NCBI GenBank assembly: GCA_964447105.1 | Contig: CAYURH010000001.1 | Location: forward strand, 1-64,000 | Direction: 5' to 3' | Length of the DNA: 64,000 nucleotides | Source: CAYURH01 sp964447105 | Lineage (GTDB): Bacteria; Patescibacteriota; Saccharimonadia; Saccharimonadales; EFPC-124 | Shown: positions 7,856 to 15,576 of the stretch, in pieces | Layout of the letters: every line of letters begins with the position of its first letter | How positions within the stretch are numbered: the first letter of the stretch is position 1 | Translations under genes and position numbers: made by a program | The notes under the pieces: model-generated | Seen by the model: the letters and a program-made list of their open reading frames with translations, nothing else | The model's database searches: none | What the model was told of the DNA's origin: nothing

Positions 7856-8287
7856 TTATTTCAGCCAACCAATGACCAACCCCATTGCCAGCATACCTAC
7901 CAACTGAGCACCGGTATTTATGCCAAACAATTTGATTTTTTTAAGCATGTGACCGTAGTTACCAAAAACAATATGGCCCGCTTGCACCGGCACCACAAAG
8001 CCAGCATACATCCCCAGGGCAACTACCCATCCACTGGCCGCTGCGCTTGTGCCGTAAAAATGCTGAGCCATAGCGACAACATAATACAGCGCTAAAGCCG
8101 TTACCAAAGTTAATACGAATCCAGAGCCAAACATTATGCCTTGATGTTTTTTGGCCTGTTCTTGTTCTGCGGCTGTCAGCTCGCGAAGTTTAATTAAGAT
8201 TTTGCCAAACAAGGCATACCACACACCACCGGCTACTAAGCTAGCGACAGTTGCGGCCAGCACTACTCCATAATTTATATCAATCAT
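7856..8287 (-). CDS. DUF1761-like membrane protein
   Basis: The 143-residue protein has four predicted membrane helices (about 7-27, 53-75, 84-104, 120-141). The N-terminal pattern (VVLAATVASLVAGGVWYALFGK) is that of DUF1761 proteins, small membrane proteins of unknown function. It overlaps the upstream SnoaL-like gene by 4 nt (ATGA) and is the last gene of a three-gene operon under MarR control. Confidence 0.7.
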   Translation of the reverse strand: MIDINYGVVLAATVASLVAGGVWYALFGKILIKLRELTAAEQEQAKKHQGIMFGSGFVLTLVTALALYYVVAMAQHFYGTSAAASGWVVALGMYAGFVVPVQAGHIVFGNYGHMLKKIKLFGINTGAQLVGMLAMGLVIGWLK

Positions 8288-8712
8288 TTACTATCCTTAT
8301 TCATATTAGAGTTATTCATTGGGCCTGCAGCGCCAAGTTGCTGCATAAGGCCCAGCCTATCTGTTTGCACCCACGACTGCACTACCTTGCCATCGCGCAG
8401 CTCATAGATGGCTATACCAGAATCATGAACTGTCTTGCCCGTAGGCGGCATGTCGCCGAGCGGCCCAGAATGTGTGCCCGTCCATGTCCAGCGTAGAGCT
8501 ACTTTGTCGCCTTCAGCTATAGCGTCTTCGATTTTCCACTGAATATTTGGAAAGGCAGTGCGAACACGCTGAATTGTTTGTATAAACCCATCAGGGCCGC
8601 GAGTATCATAAATACCCTGATACTCAGGGGCAATGATATCGCGTAGTCCGCCTACATTACCTTTGTTTAGATAGTCTTCATAGATACTACGAACTATTTG
8701 CCTGTTATCCAT
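8284..8712 (-). CDS. SnoaL-like (NTF2-fold) protein
   Basis: This 142-residue protein resembles SnoaL-like/ester-cyclase NTF2-fold proteins: an N-terminal helix pair (IVRSIYEDYLNKGNVGGLRDIIAPEY), a GPDGFIQTIQRVRTAFPNIQWKIED segment, and strands ending in DGKVVQSWVQTD. Members hydrate or isomerise small hydrophobic ligands, or only bind them; the substrate is not predictable. It lies 8 nt after marR and overlaps the DUF1761 gene, suggesting a small inducible detoxification unit. Confidence 0.8.
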   Translation of the reverse strand: MDNRQIVRSIYEDYLNKGNVGGLRDIIAPEYQGIYDTRGPDGFIQTIQRVRTAFPNIQWKIEDAIAEGDKVALRWTWTGTHSGPLGDMPPTGKTVHDSGIAIYELRDGKVVQSWVQTDRLGLMQQLGAAGPMNNSNMNKDSK

Positions 8713-8720
8713 GATGTCTC

Positions 8721-9185
8721 CTATTTATTATTTTGCTGCAATAATTTTTCCAGACTATCGGCAAGCGACTGGGCTGACCCATCTGCAATAAGCTCTCGGA
8801 AAAATGCTTGGTGCGCCACAGCAATGGCTTCGAGCGCAGCTTTAGCCACTGCATCACCGCGTGATGTCAGTGCCAGTTGGTTGGCGCGTTTGTCGGTGGC
8901 GTTTGTGTCGCGCACGATGTAGCCTTGGCGCTCAAGCACACGCAGGCTTTGCGATGCCGTCATAGCATCTACGCCCGATAGCTTGGCAATGTCCACCTGG
9001 GTGATCGACCGCTCTTCCAGCGACAAGTGCAAGATGTTGCAGAGGATAATTGCGTTTGTACTGGATAGGCCAAACGACTTAACCGCGGCGTTGAGCGCCT
9101 GCTGCCACAATTTAGATGCTTGCCACAAAAGCACGCCGGGAAGGCGCTGCGCCTTGTCTATTGTGAACGTATCATGCGATTGCAT
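8721..9185 (-). CDS. MarR-family transcriptional regulator
   Basis: From ATG 9185 the protein has 154 residues. It shows the MarR winged helix-turn-helix (ITQVDIAKLSGVDAMTASQSLRVLERQGYIVR followed by the DKRANQLALTSRG wing), flanked by dimerisation helices. The ATG is 7 nt after the -10 box TATACT, so the transcript is probably leaderless. A 12-bp palindrome covers this box, the expected site for autorepression. It heads the operon with the SnoaL-like and DUF1761 genes. Confidence 0.92.
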   Translation of the reverse strand: MQSHDTFTIDKAQRLPGVLLWQASKLWQQALNAAVKSFGLSSTNAIILCNILHLSLEERSITQVDIAKLSGVDAMTASQSLRVLERQGYIVRDTNATDKRANQLALTSRGDAVAKAALEAIAVAHQAFFRELIADGSAQSLADSLEKLLQQNNK

Positions 9186-9190
9186 AGTAG

Positions 9191-9221
9191 TAAGTATACT
9201 TATAATATTTATCCTTGTCAA
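9191..9221 (-). promoter_or_regulatory. marR promoter with palindromic operator
   Basis: On the minus strand TTGACA (9216-9221) and TATACT (9193-9198) are 17 nt apart, close to the ideal promoter. The -10 box is embedded in the perfect palindrome TAAGTATACTTA (9191-9202), a good candidate MarR operator. Confidence 0.8.
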
Positions 9222-9232
9222 GAATTTTGTTT

Positions 9233-9260
9233 CCAGTGCCCACCCAGAGATGGGCACTGG
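9233..9260 (-). terminator. Perfect 10-bp hairpin after the P450 gene, no U-tract
   Basis: CCAGTGCCCA (9233-9242) and TGGGCACTGG (9251-9260) pair perfectly around an 8-nt loop, 11 nt past the P450 stop. The minus-strand RNA continues AAACAAAA, with no U-run, directly into the marR promoter. Confidence 0.65.
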
Positions 9261-9271
9261 AGGTGCAGAGC

Positions 9272-10420
9272 CTATCGAGGGCTCAGCACCAACCGATCCA
9301 TGCGCTGCAGTAGCCTGCCGGCCGGTTTGACTTCGACGATCTGCCAGTGTGGCACGTGCGTAAATAATGCGGCAAGTGTTTTGCGCGACACTGTGGCGCT
9401 GAGACCAGAGCCGGGACATTCATAGTCCCCAATGCCGAAGCCGATGTGCCTGTTGAGTTTTGTGCGGAGCGGGTTATAGACATCCGGGTGTTCGAACAGC
9501 GCATCGCGATTGGCGCTCGAAAAGCACACATCCACCATTTGCCCCGGCCATAGCGAAGTCTTGTCCAGCAACGCCGGGCGCCGCACTCGCAGCACTCGAC
9601 ACTTGGCCGGGGTCGCAAAACGAATGGTTTCCTGATAGGCACGCGTTAGCACCCTCCCACCGCCATTGACCGCGTCGTCGTAAACCTCTTCTAGCACAGT
9701 CGATGGCTGGTCGTCCATAGTGTGCAGCAGTGTCCATGCCGCACAAATGGTGTACGAGGTGGTGATAGTAGCGCTGATCATGATGAAATACCACAGCGCG
9801 GCCCTGTCGTGGTCGGTGAACAGTTCGGACCGCAATATGTGGTCGATGGGCCCATCCAACCCCATAGCCAACCGAGTCCTCGCGTAGTTGTCGTAGAACC
9901 GCCACGCATCTTGCTGCCGCGGCAACCCAAACGGCGACGAAGCTGCAGACAGTTGATCCATCCAGCCAAAGAACTGGCGGCGCAGGGTGTCGGATTTGAG
10001 CCCATCGACGCCCATCAGGTCACAGATCACTTCGTACGTAATACGATCTGTTACTCGCGCCAAATCGAATGGCACGCCAGCCCTTGCAGCTCTTTCAATG
10101 TAATCGTTGGCCATAGACATATCCAGACTGCCTATAGCTGTCGGCGATATGATGCCTACCAGCGCGTCACGTAAATTGTCGTGCCATTCGCCTTCGGGCT
10201 GCACCACCGACCCGCTGAGAACTGGGCTAAACATACGCAATAGCCACTTAGGCAACGGCAAGATGCTGTGGGTGAAATGCGGACTGGTGAGCGCCGCAAT
10301 CACCGCGTTGCGGTCGTACAAGCGCAGCGCCGGTAGACCATTTACCACCCAGTGCCTTTGCCGGTTGGGGTCGAGCAGCCCGGCGTAGGACACCATGAGC
10401 TTCTCGCGGGTCTCGTTCAA
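9272..10420 (-). CDS. Cytochrome P450-like protein (cassette gene)
   Basis: From TTG 10420 (GAGGGGTG upstream) the protein has 382 residues. P450 hallmarks are present in order: an I-helix region around ISATITTSYT, the K-helix ExxR (ETIR, about 264-267), the meander FSSANRD...HPDVYNPLR, and the heme loop FGIGDYECPG with the proximal Cys at about 335. Deviations are Tyr instead of His/Arg two before the Cys, and no acidic residue in the I-helix oxygen-activation motif. No redox partner is nearby. GC-rich codons and the tailless hairpin mark it as a cassette, possibly acquired from an actinobacterium. Confidence 0.85.
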   Translation of the reverse strand: MNETREKLMVSYAGLLDPNRQRHWVVNGLPALRLYDRNAVIAALTSPHFTHSILPLPKWLLRMFSPVLSGSVVQPEGEWHDNLRDALVGIISPTAIGSLDMSMANDYIERAARAGVPFDLARVTDRITYEVICDLMGVDGLKSDTLRRQFFGWMDQLSAASSPFGLPRQQDAWRFYDNYARTRLAMGLDGPIDHILRSELFTDHDRAALWYFIMISATITTSYTICAAWTLLHTMDDQPSTVLEEVYDDAVNGGGRVLTRAYQETIRFATPAKCRVLRVRRPALLDKTSLWPGQMVDVCFSSANRDALFEHPDVYNPLRTKLNRHIGFGIGDYECPGSGLSATVSRKTLAALFTHVPHWQIVEVKPAGRLLQRMDRLVLSPR

Positions 10421-10577
10421 CAGTTCACCCCTCATACAAGTTTCACGCCTAGCGACTACCAAGCGATAGCATTATGGTATAGACTTTTATGCAGTTTATA
10501 AAGCGACCGCAAAAACCAATATTTTGCCCACACAGCACAAAAACTGCTATGCTATGTCATAGTTAATAAGCATAAAC

Positions 10578-11675
10578 ATGAACGAGCAAGATCAACCACT
10601 TCAGGGCGAAGGCATAGCACCAGACGCTCAGCCATCCAAAACCACAGGCATACATCTGCCCCCAAAAAAGATATTATGGGTCGGTATAGCGGTAGCTGCG
10701 ATCATAGTCATGGGCGTCGTGGTGTGGATGACGCTTATAAATAAGCCGCCCGCTTCTCAGCAAAGCTACAATGGGCCGGTCGATGACATTGCTATTGGCA
10801 ATGTGGGTGAATATTCTATATTCAACCTGATTGCACTCAACAAAGGATACTTCAAACAAAACGGCCTCAATGCCAAAATCACCGAATACGCGTCTGGCCC
10901 ACCAGCCGTCGCCGATCTAGTGGCCAAAAAGAATGATTTTGCTGTAGCAGCTGATTTCTCGGGTGTAAATAGTATCTTTAGTAACACTGATGTCCGAATT
11001 CTGACACAGTTAAGCCAACAATTCTCTTTCTCTATCGTAGCCAGAAAAGACAAAGGTATCGCTAAGCCGCTGGATCTAAAAGGCAAACGAATTGGTGTTA
11101 CCAAAAACGGGGCTGGAGAATTTTTCTTGGCACGATACCTCAATCTGCAGGGCCTCTCCACCTCCAGCGTTAAAGAGATCGACCTCACCCCGCCCGATAT
11201 GAACACCCAGATCCGCAACGGCCAACTCGACGCAGTGGTCATATTTGAGCCACACGTCTACAATCTCAGCAAAGATTTAGCCGACGACGTTGTTGTGTGG
11301 TCAGCCCAGGGCGGCGACCCCACCCTCGCACTCGCCTACACCACGCAAGACATCATCAAAACCAAACCAGATGTCGTAAGACGATATATCAAATCTCTTG
11401 TGCAAGCCCAAGAATACCTAAAACAAAACCAGCAAGATTCCAAAAAACTACTGGCCGATATTATGCACTACGACACGGCTTACGTGAACTACATTTGGAA
11501 CAAGATCGACTTCCAGTTGGCACTCAACCAAAACCTTCTCTCGGCCATGGAAGACGAAGCGCGATTTGTCGTACAAACCACAGGTAGCAACAAACCTATA
11601 CCCAACTATCTCGACTACATATACTTTGACGCCCTGACTCAAGAAGGTTCGGACCTCGTCCATATAATCCACTAG
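10578..11675 (+). CDS. Membrane-tethered NMT1/THI5-like substrate-binding protein
   Basis: This 365-residue protein has one N-terminal membrane anchor (about 32-53) and then a periplasmic-binding-protein fold of the NMT1/SsuA type: AIGNVGEYSIFNLIALNKGYF, LKGKRIGVTKNGAG, and GQLDAVVIFEPH are characteristic. Relatives bind pyrimidine precursors, taurine or similar small ligands for ABC import. No permease or ATPase gene is near. Instead the stop is 2 nt before a histidine kinase gene, so I infer it is the ligand-sensing module of that kinase. Confidence 0.85.
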   Translation: MNEQDQPLQGEGIAPDAQPSKTTGIHLPPKKILWVGIAVAAIIVMGVVVWMTLINKPPASQQSYNGPVDDIAIGNVGEYSIFNLIALNKGYFKQNGLNAKITEYASGPPAVADLVAKKNDFAVAADFSGVNSIFSNTDVRILTQLSQQFSFSIVARKDKGIAKPLDLKGKRIGVTKNGAGEFFLARYLNLQGLSTSSVKEIDLTPPDMNTQIRNGQLDAVVIFEPHVYNLSKDLADDVVVWSAQGGDPTLALAYTTQDIIKTKPDVVRRYIKSLVQAQEYLKQNQQDSKKLLADIMHYDTAYVNYIWNKIDFQLALNQNLLSAMEDEARFVVQTTGSNKPIPNYLDYIYFDALTQEGSDLVHIIH

Positions 11676-11677
11676 GT

Positions 11678-13372
11678 ATGAACACCAAAAAACTGCTCAG
11701 TATTACAGCAACGATCCTGTTAGCAACAACACTGCTGTGCGCCTATATGATCTGGCGATCACTCGAAAACTACAACATAGCCGTACACAACCAAGAGGTG
11801 ACTCACCAATTAGTGTCATCCATATTTCAGCGGCGCTTACTAGCAGACGACTACCTGATGAACCCCAGCACGCGGGCTAAATCGCAGTGGAATAAAGAGC
11901 AAACAGCCATACGCAGCTTGCTCGAAGCCAACGCCGATGGATTTACGTCTGCCGAAGAAAAGGCTGACGTCCAAAAAATTACCAACACTCTGGAACAGAG
12001 CGACGAAACGTTTGCTCAGGTCATAGCCACATTTGAAAACAGCGAAAATATACCGACGAGCATTGTGTCTGCTCAAAAAGCGCGCTATGGAGCTCAGCTG
12101 ACAGTCGTCGCTCTCAACACCGAATCGGCCGCCAATAATCTGCTACACATCAACCAGGCTCAAGCGAGCGATTTGCTGCAACGGATCGCTCTGTTGTTTG
12201 GCATTGTGGCCGTTGTGCTGTTTGGCGCATTGATAGTGAGCTTTTCTCTCATCAGACGTAGTATCGACCGACTGGAGCGCCGAGAAGCGCAAGATGCCGC
12301 GCTTCTCGGCGGTATCGGTGACGGTGTATTCGCCGTAGATGGGCAGGGCAACATCATTCTCTTTAACCGCGCTGCAGAGATGCTCACGGGGCTCTCCCAA
12401 AGCGATGTCATGGGTAAACATTATGCTGATATTTGTAGATTTGTAGACGAAAAGAGTGGTGAGCCCAAACTGGAATTTATAGCCAAAGCCCTGAACGGAA
12501 AACAACAGTCTATGCCGCCAGGCACCATGCTAAGGCGCAAAGACAACAGCCTCATCCCAGTCGCAGATAGTGCAGCTCCGGTTATCGATAAAGCCGGCTC
12601 TGTAATGGGCGCAGTGGTTGTATTTCGCGACATCACAAAAGAACGAGAGGTCGAACGCGCCAAAGACGAGTTTATATCACTCGCCTCTCACCAACTCAAA
12701 ACACCGCCCGCATCACTCAAATGGTCATTGGAAGTTTTGCTCGATGGTACTACCGGCCCCATAAACGCGCAGCAAAAAGACGTACTGACCACCATGCAAG
12801 TCACTACCCAAAACATGATCGAAGTTATCAAATCGCTGCTCAATGTATCACGTTTGGAACTCGGTACATTTATCGTAGATCCTAAGCCAGTGGATCTCGT
12901 AGCGCTTACCAAAGCTATCCTTAAAGAGCAAAGCCAACTTATCCTCAACAAAAAACTAAGCGTCCGAGAATCATATCCCGAGAACATGCCAGCCATCCCA
13001 GCCGACCAAGGACTCGAAAAAATCATCATAGAAAACCTACTCTCCAATGCCGTCAAATACACGCCCGCAGGCGGCTCCGTGCACGTGGCCATCAAACGGA
13101 TCGGCGACAACGTGCGCATAGAAGTAGCCGACAGCGGCTATGGCATCCCCAAAGAGCAACAGCCCAATATCTTTAGCAAAATGTTCCGTGCCGACAACGT
13201 AAAGCAAATCGACGGCACCGGGTTTGGCCTATACCTGCTCAAGGTTATAGTAGATGAGGTCGCCAAAGGCAAAATCTGGTTCGAATCAACCGAAGGCCGA
13301 GGCACCACGTTTTATGTGGAAATGCCGCTCAGTGGCATGGTCGCACGCAAGGGCACGTCGAGTTTATCGTAG
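11678..13372 (+). CDS. PAS-domain sensor histidine kinase
   Basis: This 564-residue kinase has a membrane helix at about 8-27, an extracytoplasmic helical domain to about 165, a second helix at 168-190, a PAS domain (about 205-320), HisKA with phospho-acceptor His338 (ASHQLKTP) and an HATPase domain with N-box (ENLLSNAVKYTPAGG), G1 (DSGYGIP) and G2 (GTGFGLYL). It lies 2 nt after the binding-protein gene. No response regulator is adjacent, so its partner must be elsewhere. The 3' end overlaps the convergent Nudix gene by 9 nt. Confidence 0.95.
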   Translation: MNTKKLLSITATILLATTLLCAYMIWRSLENYNIAVHNQEVTHQLVSSIFQRRLLADDYLMNPSTRAKSQWNKEQTAIRSLLEANADGFTSAEEKADVQKITNTLEQSDETFAQVIATFENSENIPTSIVSAQKARYGAQLTVVALNTESAANNLLHINQAQASDLLQRIALLFGIVAVVLFGALIVSFSLIRRSIDRLERREAQDAALLGGIGDGVFAVDGQGNIILFNRAAEMLTGLSQSDVMGKHYADICRFVDEKSGEPKLEFIAKALNGKQQSMPPGTMLRRKDNSLIPVADSAAPVIDKAGSVMGAVVVFRDITKEREVERAKDEFISLASHQLKTPPASLKWSLEVLLDGTTGPINAQQKDVLTTMQVTTQNMIEVIKSLLNVSRLELGTFIVDPKPVDLVALTKAILKEQSQLILNKKLSVRESYPENMPAIPADQGLEKIIIENLLSNAVKYTPAGGSVHVAIKRIGDNVRIEVADSGYGIPKEQQPNIFSKMFRADNVKQIDGTGFGLYLLKVIVDEVAKGKIWFESTEGRGTTFYVEMPLSGMVARKGTSSLS

Positions 13373-13750
13373 ACGCGCTCGAACTGCTGCCACGGCACTG
13401 AGCATATGACCGTGATTTTTACCGGCAGGCAATGTCTGCTCGGTAAACCATGTTGCCTGAGCGATTTCGGCGGACGGCATTATAGCGCTGGGCGCCACCA
13501 TTCCAGCATATATGTAACGCGCCGACACACCATCGTCATTGGCGAGAGTGGCGACGGTTTGTAGATCTATTTCTGTCGTGGTCAAACCCAGTTCTTCGTG
13601 CAGCTCGCGCGCGGCGGCCTGTGCGGGCGATTCGCCTGGTTCAAACTTGCCGCCAGGCAGTTTCCAGTTGTCTGGATCGTCTGACTCAGTAATCGCCAGG
13701 AAGCGTTTTGGATCTGTGCGGTCAAATATGACGATGCGGACGCTATGCAT
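13364..13750 (-). CDS. Nudix hydrolase (MutT-like)
   Basis: The 128-residue protein contains a complete Nudix box, from GGKFEPGES through AAARELHEELGL, matching G-x5-E-x7-R-E-x2-E-E-x-G. It should hydrolyse a nucleoside diphosphate derivative with a divalent metal; oxidised dNTPs and NDP-sugars are typical substrates but cannot be distinguished here. It is transcribed towards the kinase gene and overlaps its 3' end by 9 nt. Confidence 0.9.
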   Translation of the reverse strand: MHSVRIVIFDRTDPKRFLAITESDDPDNWKLPGGKFEPGESPAQAAARELHEELGLTTTEIDLQTVATLANDDGVSARYIYAGMVAPSAIMPSAEIAQATWFTEQTLPAGKNHGHMLSAVAAVRARLR

Positions 13751-13823
13751 TACTTAAGAATAATTGGATTTACCCCAAAGAGCCAGGCCATTCTCCATCC
13801 ACAACCGCCCTTTCAATAGGCGC

Positions 13824-13833
13824 GTCACGTGAC
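13824..13833. promoter_or_regulatory. 10-bp palindrome in the 13751-13910 spacer
   Basis: GTCACGTGAC is a perfect palindrome in the intergenic stretch between the divergent Nudix and prepilin-like genes. A second inverted repeat (GCAAGC/GCTTGT, near 13853-13869) lies closer to the pilin start. Either could be an operator; nothing else is seen in the spacer. Confidence 0.25.
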
Positions 13834-13910
13834 TTTAGCGGGCCAATAAAGGCAAGCAAGCTTTATGCTTGTGCTAAAATGGGCTTAATAAATAATTAAC
13901 AAGGAAGTAT

Positions 13911-14540
13911 ATGGTCACGCAAAAAAGGCAAGACGGATTTGGCGTAGTGGAGATAGTGCTCGTAATACTATTACTCGGGTTGGCCGGTGTTATTGGTTGG
14001 CTGGTGTGGAGCAAAAACAGTACCACGCAATCAGCGACAAGTCAGACAAAAAGTATTGAAATACCAGAGATCGGGGTAAAAATCGCTGACCCCGAAAACC
14101 GTGGCCTTGCAGTTTTTTACGATGACAGCGCAAAACAACCATGTCTTACGAACAAAAATTACTACGCCAACAACGGGTGCGACATGTATCTCAACAGCAC
14201 ACACTGCACCGACACCAATCTGACGGATGGTTCTGTTTGCTCGTACTATATTTACGACAATACAACATATAAACCGGGTTCAAACACCAGCGAAAACGCT
14301 GCCACATATGCAAAATATTTCCAGTGCGATTCTGACCTCACTATATACGAAGGTAACCCGACAAATAACTACGACTCAGGTAGTGGCATGACAGGGTCGG
14401 TAAAAGTGGGTAATAAGGTGATAGCCCTGTGGGCGCACGGTAACGTTAAAGGAAGTTGTGATGACACGACATCAAGCGCGACCGATGCCTACATGAAAGA
14501 CCTTCTGAAATACGTCAAAGCAAACGTTTCGGCTCTTTAA
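13911..14540 (+). CDS. Prepilin-like secreted protein
   Basis: This 209-residue protein begins with a short basic leader, QKRQDG, followed by FGVVEIVLVILLLGLAGVIG. That is a class III (type IV) signal with cleavage after Gly and Glu at position +5, as prepilin peptidases require. The rest is a Cys- and Tyr-rich extracellular domain with several disulfide candidates. It could be a minor pilin or pseudopilin; the PilB-type ATPase encoded at 46329-47951 shows assembly machinery is present. AAGGAAG precedes the ATG, and a terminator follows. Confidence 0.75.
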   Translation: MVTQKRQDGFGVVEIVLVILLLGLAGVIGWLVWSKNSTTQSATSQTKSIEIPEIGVKIADPENRGLAVFYDDSAKQPCLTNKNYYANNGCDMYLNSTHCTDTNLTDGSVCSYYIYDNTTYKPGSNTSENAATYAKYFQCDSDLTIYEGNPTNNYDSGSGMTGSVKVGNKVIALWAHGNVKGSCDDTTSSATDAYMKDLLKYVKANVSAL

Positions 14541-14559
14541 ACACGTTATATCTAAAAAT

Positions 14560-14584
14560 GACCAGATATTGTCTGGTCTTTTTT
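14560..14584 (+). terminator. Intrinsic terminator of the prepilin-like gene
   Basis: GACCAGA (14560-14566) and TCTGGTC (14572-14578) form a 7-bp stem followed by TTTTTT, a canonical rho-independent terminator. Repeat copy A begins immediately after it. Confidence 0.85.
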
Positions 14585-14585
14585 A

Positions 14586-14667
14586 GTGCGCGAGATCGCC
14601 GTTAGATGGAACCCTGTTTATAGCAGCACCTTGCTGGCATATCAAAAAATGAAAAATCTTAGCTTTA
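14586..14667 (+). repeat. Repeat copy A (tRNA-Leu 3'-end-like, coding-like)
   Basis: This starts GTGCGCGAGATCGCC and continues for about 82 nt with clear similarity to copies B (15471-15553) and C (16455-16536). In the forward frame it reads VREIAVRWNPVYSSTLLAY and on to QKMKNLSF. The first 9 nt equal the complement of the tRNA-Leu acceptor end at 17351-17359. Like the other copies it lies directly after a terminator. Confidence 0.7.
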
Positions 14668-14738
14668 TTATTGCAACGGCTATATAGGTTATTATTATGG
14701 CATGACCGTACAAGGACTCGTAAAACAACGTTTGCAAT

Positions 14739-15395
14739 ATGTCGAATAAAAAAATCGACGACTATAAAGCCTACCTGTTCGACTGGGACGGTACCTTGGC
14801 AAAAACGCTTGATTTGCATATGTCTGTTCGTCGCAAAATCCTGGAGAAATATGACCTACGTCTTTCTGATGAAGAAATCGCGTCGTCACTGGGTAAACTT
14901 GACCGGGCACTGGAGGAATGGGGTCTGGACGTCAAGGTTGTGGGTGCAGAAATGGACGAGCTTGTAATGAAACAGCTACCCGACATAGATTTATATCCTG
15001 GGGTTGTGAGTATGCTCAAATGCCTAAAGAGCGCCGGAAAAAATACTGCGCTGATTACCGCATCACCCCATTCGTTCATTACAGACGTGCTAGAGCGACA
15101 TAGTCTACGGGCGTATTTTGATGTGATTATAGCTATGGATGACGTTGAACATCTGAAGCCACATCCGGAGCCACTACAGAAAGCGATGCAAGCTCTAGGT
15201 GCTTCCCAGAATGATTCGCTCATGCTTGGCGACTCCGACAAAGACCTTTTGGCCGCCAAAAATGCGAATATCGATTGCCTGTTATTTTATCCAGATTCCC
15301 ATGCGTTGTTTTACGACAAAGCTTCGCTCACCTCACTCGACCCGACATATACAATCGACACTTGGGAACAGATAATGCCAGGCGGCAGACAATAA
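14739..15395 (+). CDS. HAD-superfamily phosphatase
   Basis: This 218-residue hydrolase has all HAD motifs: motif I FDWDGTLA (nucleophile Asp15, acid Asp17), motif II in ALITAS, motif III Lys in EHLKPHPEP, and motif IV MLGDSDKDLLAAK. The inserted helical cap is of the phosphoglycolate phosphatase/beta-phosphoglucomutase type. Substrate is unknown. It lies between repeat copies A and B in the region beside tRNA-Leu, so it may belong to a mobile or duplicated segment. Confidence 0.92.
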   Translation: MSNKKIDDYKAYLFDWDGTLAKTLDLHMSVRRKILEKYDLRLSDEEIASSLGKLDRALEEWGLDVKVVGAEMDELVMKQLPDIDLYPGVVSMLKCLKSAGKNTALITASPHSFITDVLERHSLRAYFDVIIAMDDVEHLKPHPEPLQKAMQALGASQNDSLMLGDSDKDLLAAKNANIDCLLFYPDSHALFYDKASLTSLDPTYTIDTWEQIMPGGRQ

Positions 15396-15413
15396 TAAGA
15401 CTTGTAGCAAAAT

Positions 15414-15445
15414 AAAAAGGCCTCGCAAATCGAGAGCCTTTTTAT
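15414..15445 (+). terminator. Intrinsic terminator of the HAD gene
   Basis: AAAAAGGC-CTCG and CGAG-AGCCTTTTT form a long stem with a 1-nt bulge, ending in a T-rich run (TTTTTATTT). Repeat copy B and its flank follow at once. Confidence 0.8.
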
Positions 15446-15448
15446 TTA

Positions 15449-15553
15449 GAATAAATTGTATCAGACCATGGTGCGCGAGATCGCCGCTACCTGGAACCCA
15501 ATTTACGCCAGCATTTTATTGATACATCAAAGATTGAAGAACTTGGGGCTTTA
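15449..15553 (+). repeat. Repeat copy B with att-like flank of tRNA-Leu
   Basis: Positions 15449-15480 match 17328-17359, the 3' flank and CCA end of tRNA-Leu, at 31 of 32 nt. From 15471 it continues as the 83-nt repeat shared with copies A and C. From the ATG created by CCATGG it reads MVREIAATWNPIYASILLI and on to HQRLKNLGL, then a stop. Flanks like this are expected at integration sites. Confidence 0.75.
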
Positions 15554-15576
15554 AAAGCAATTTAGCCATCCGTAAA

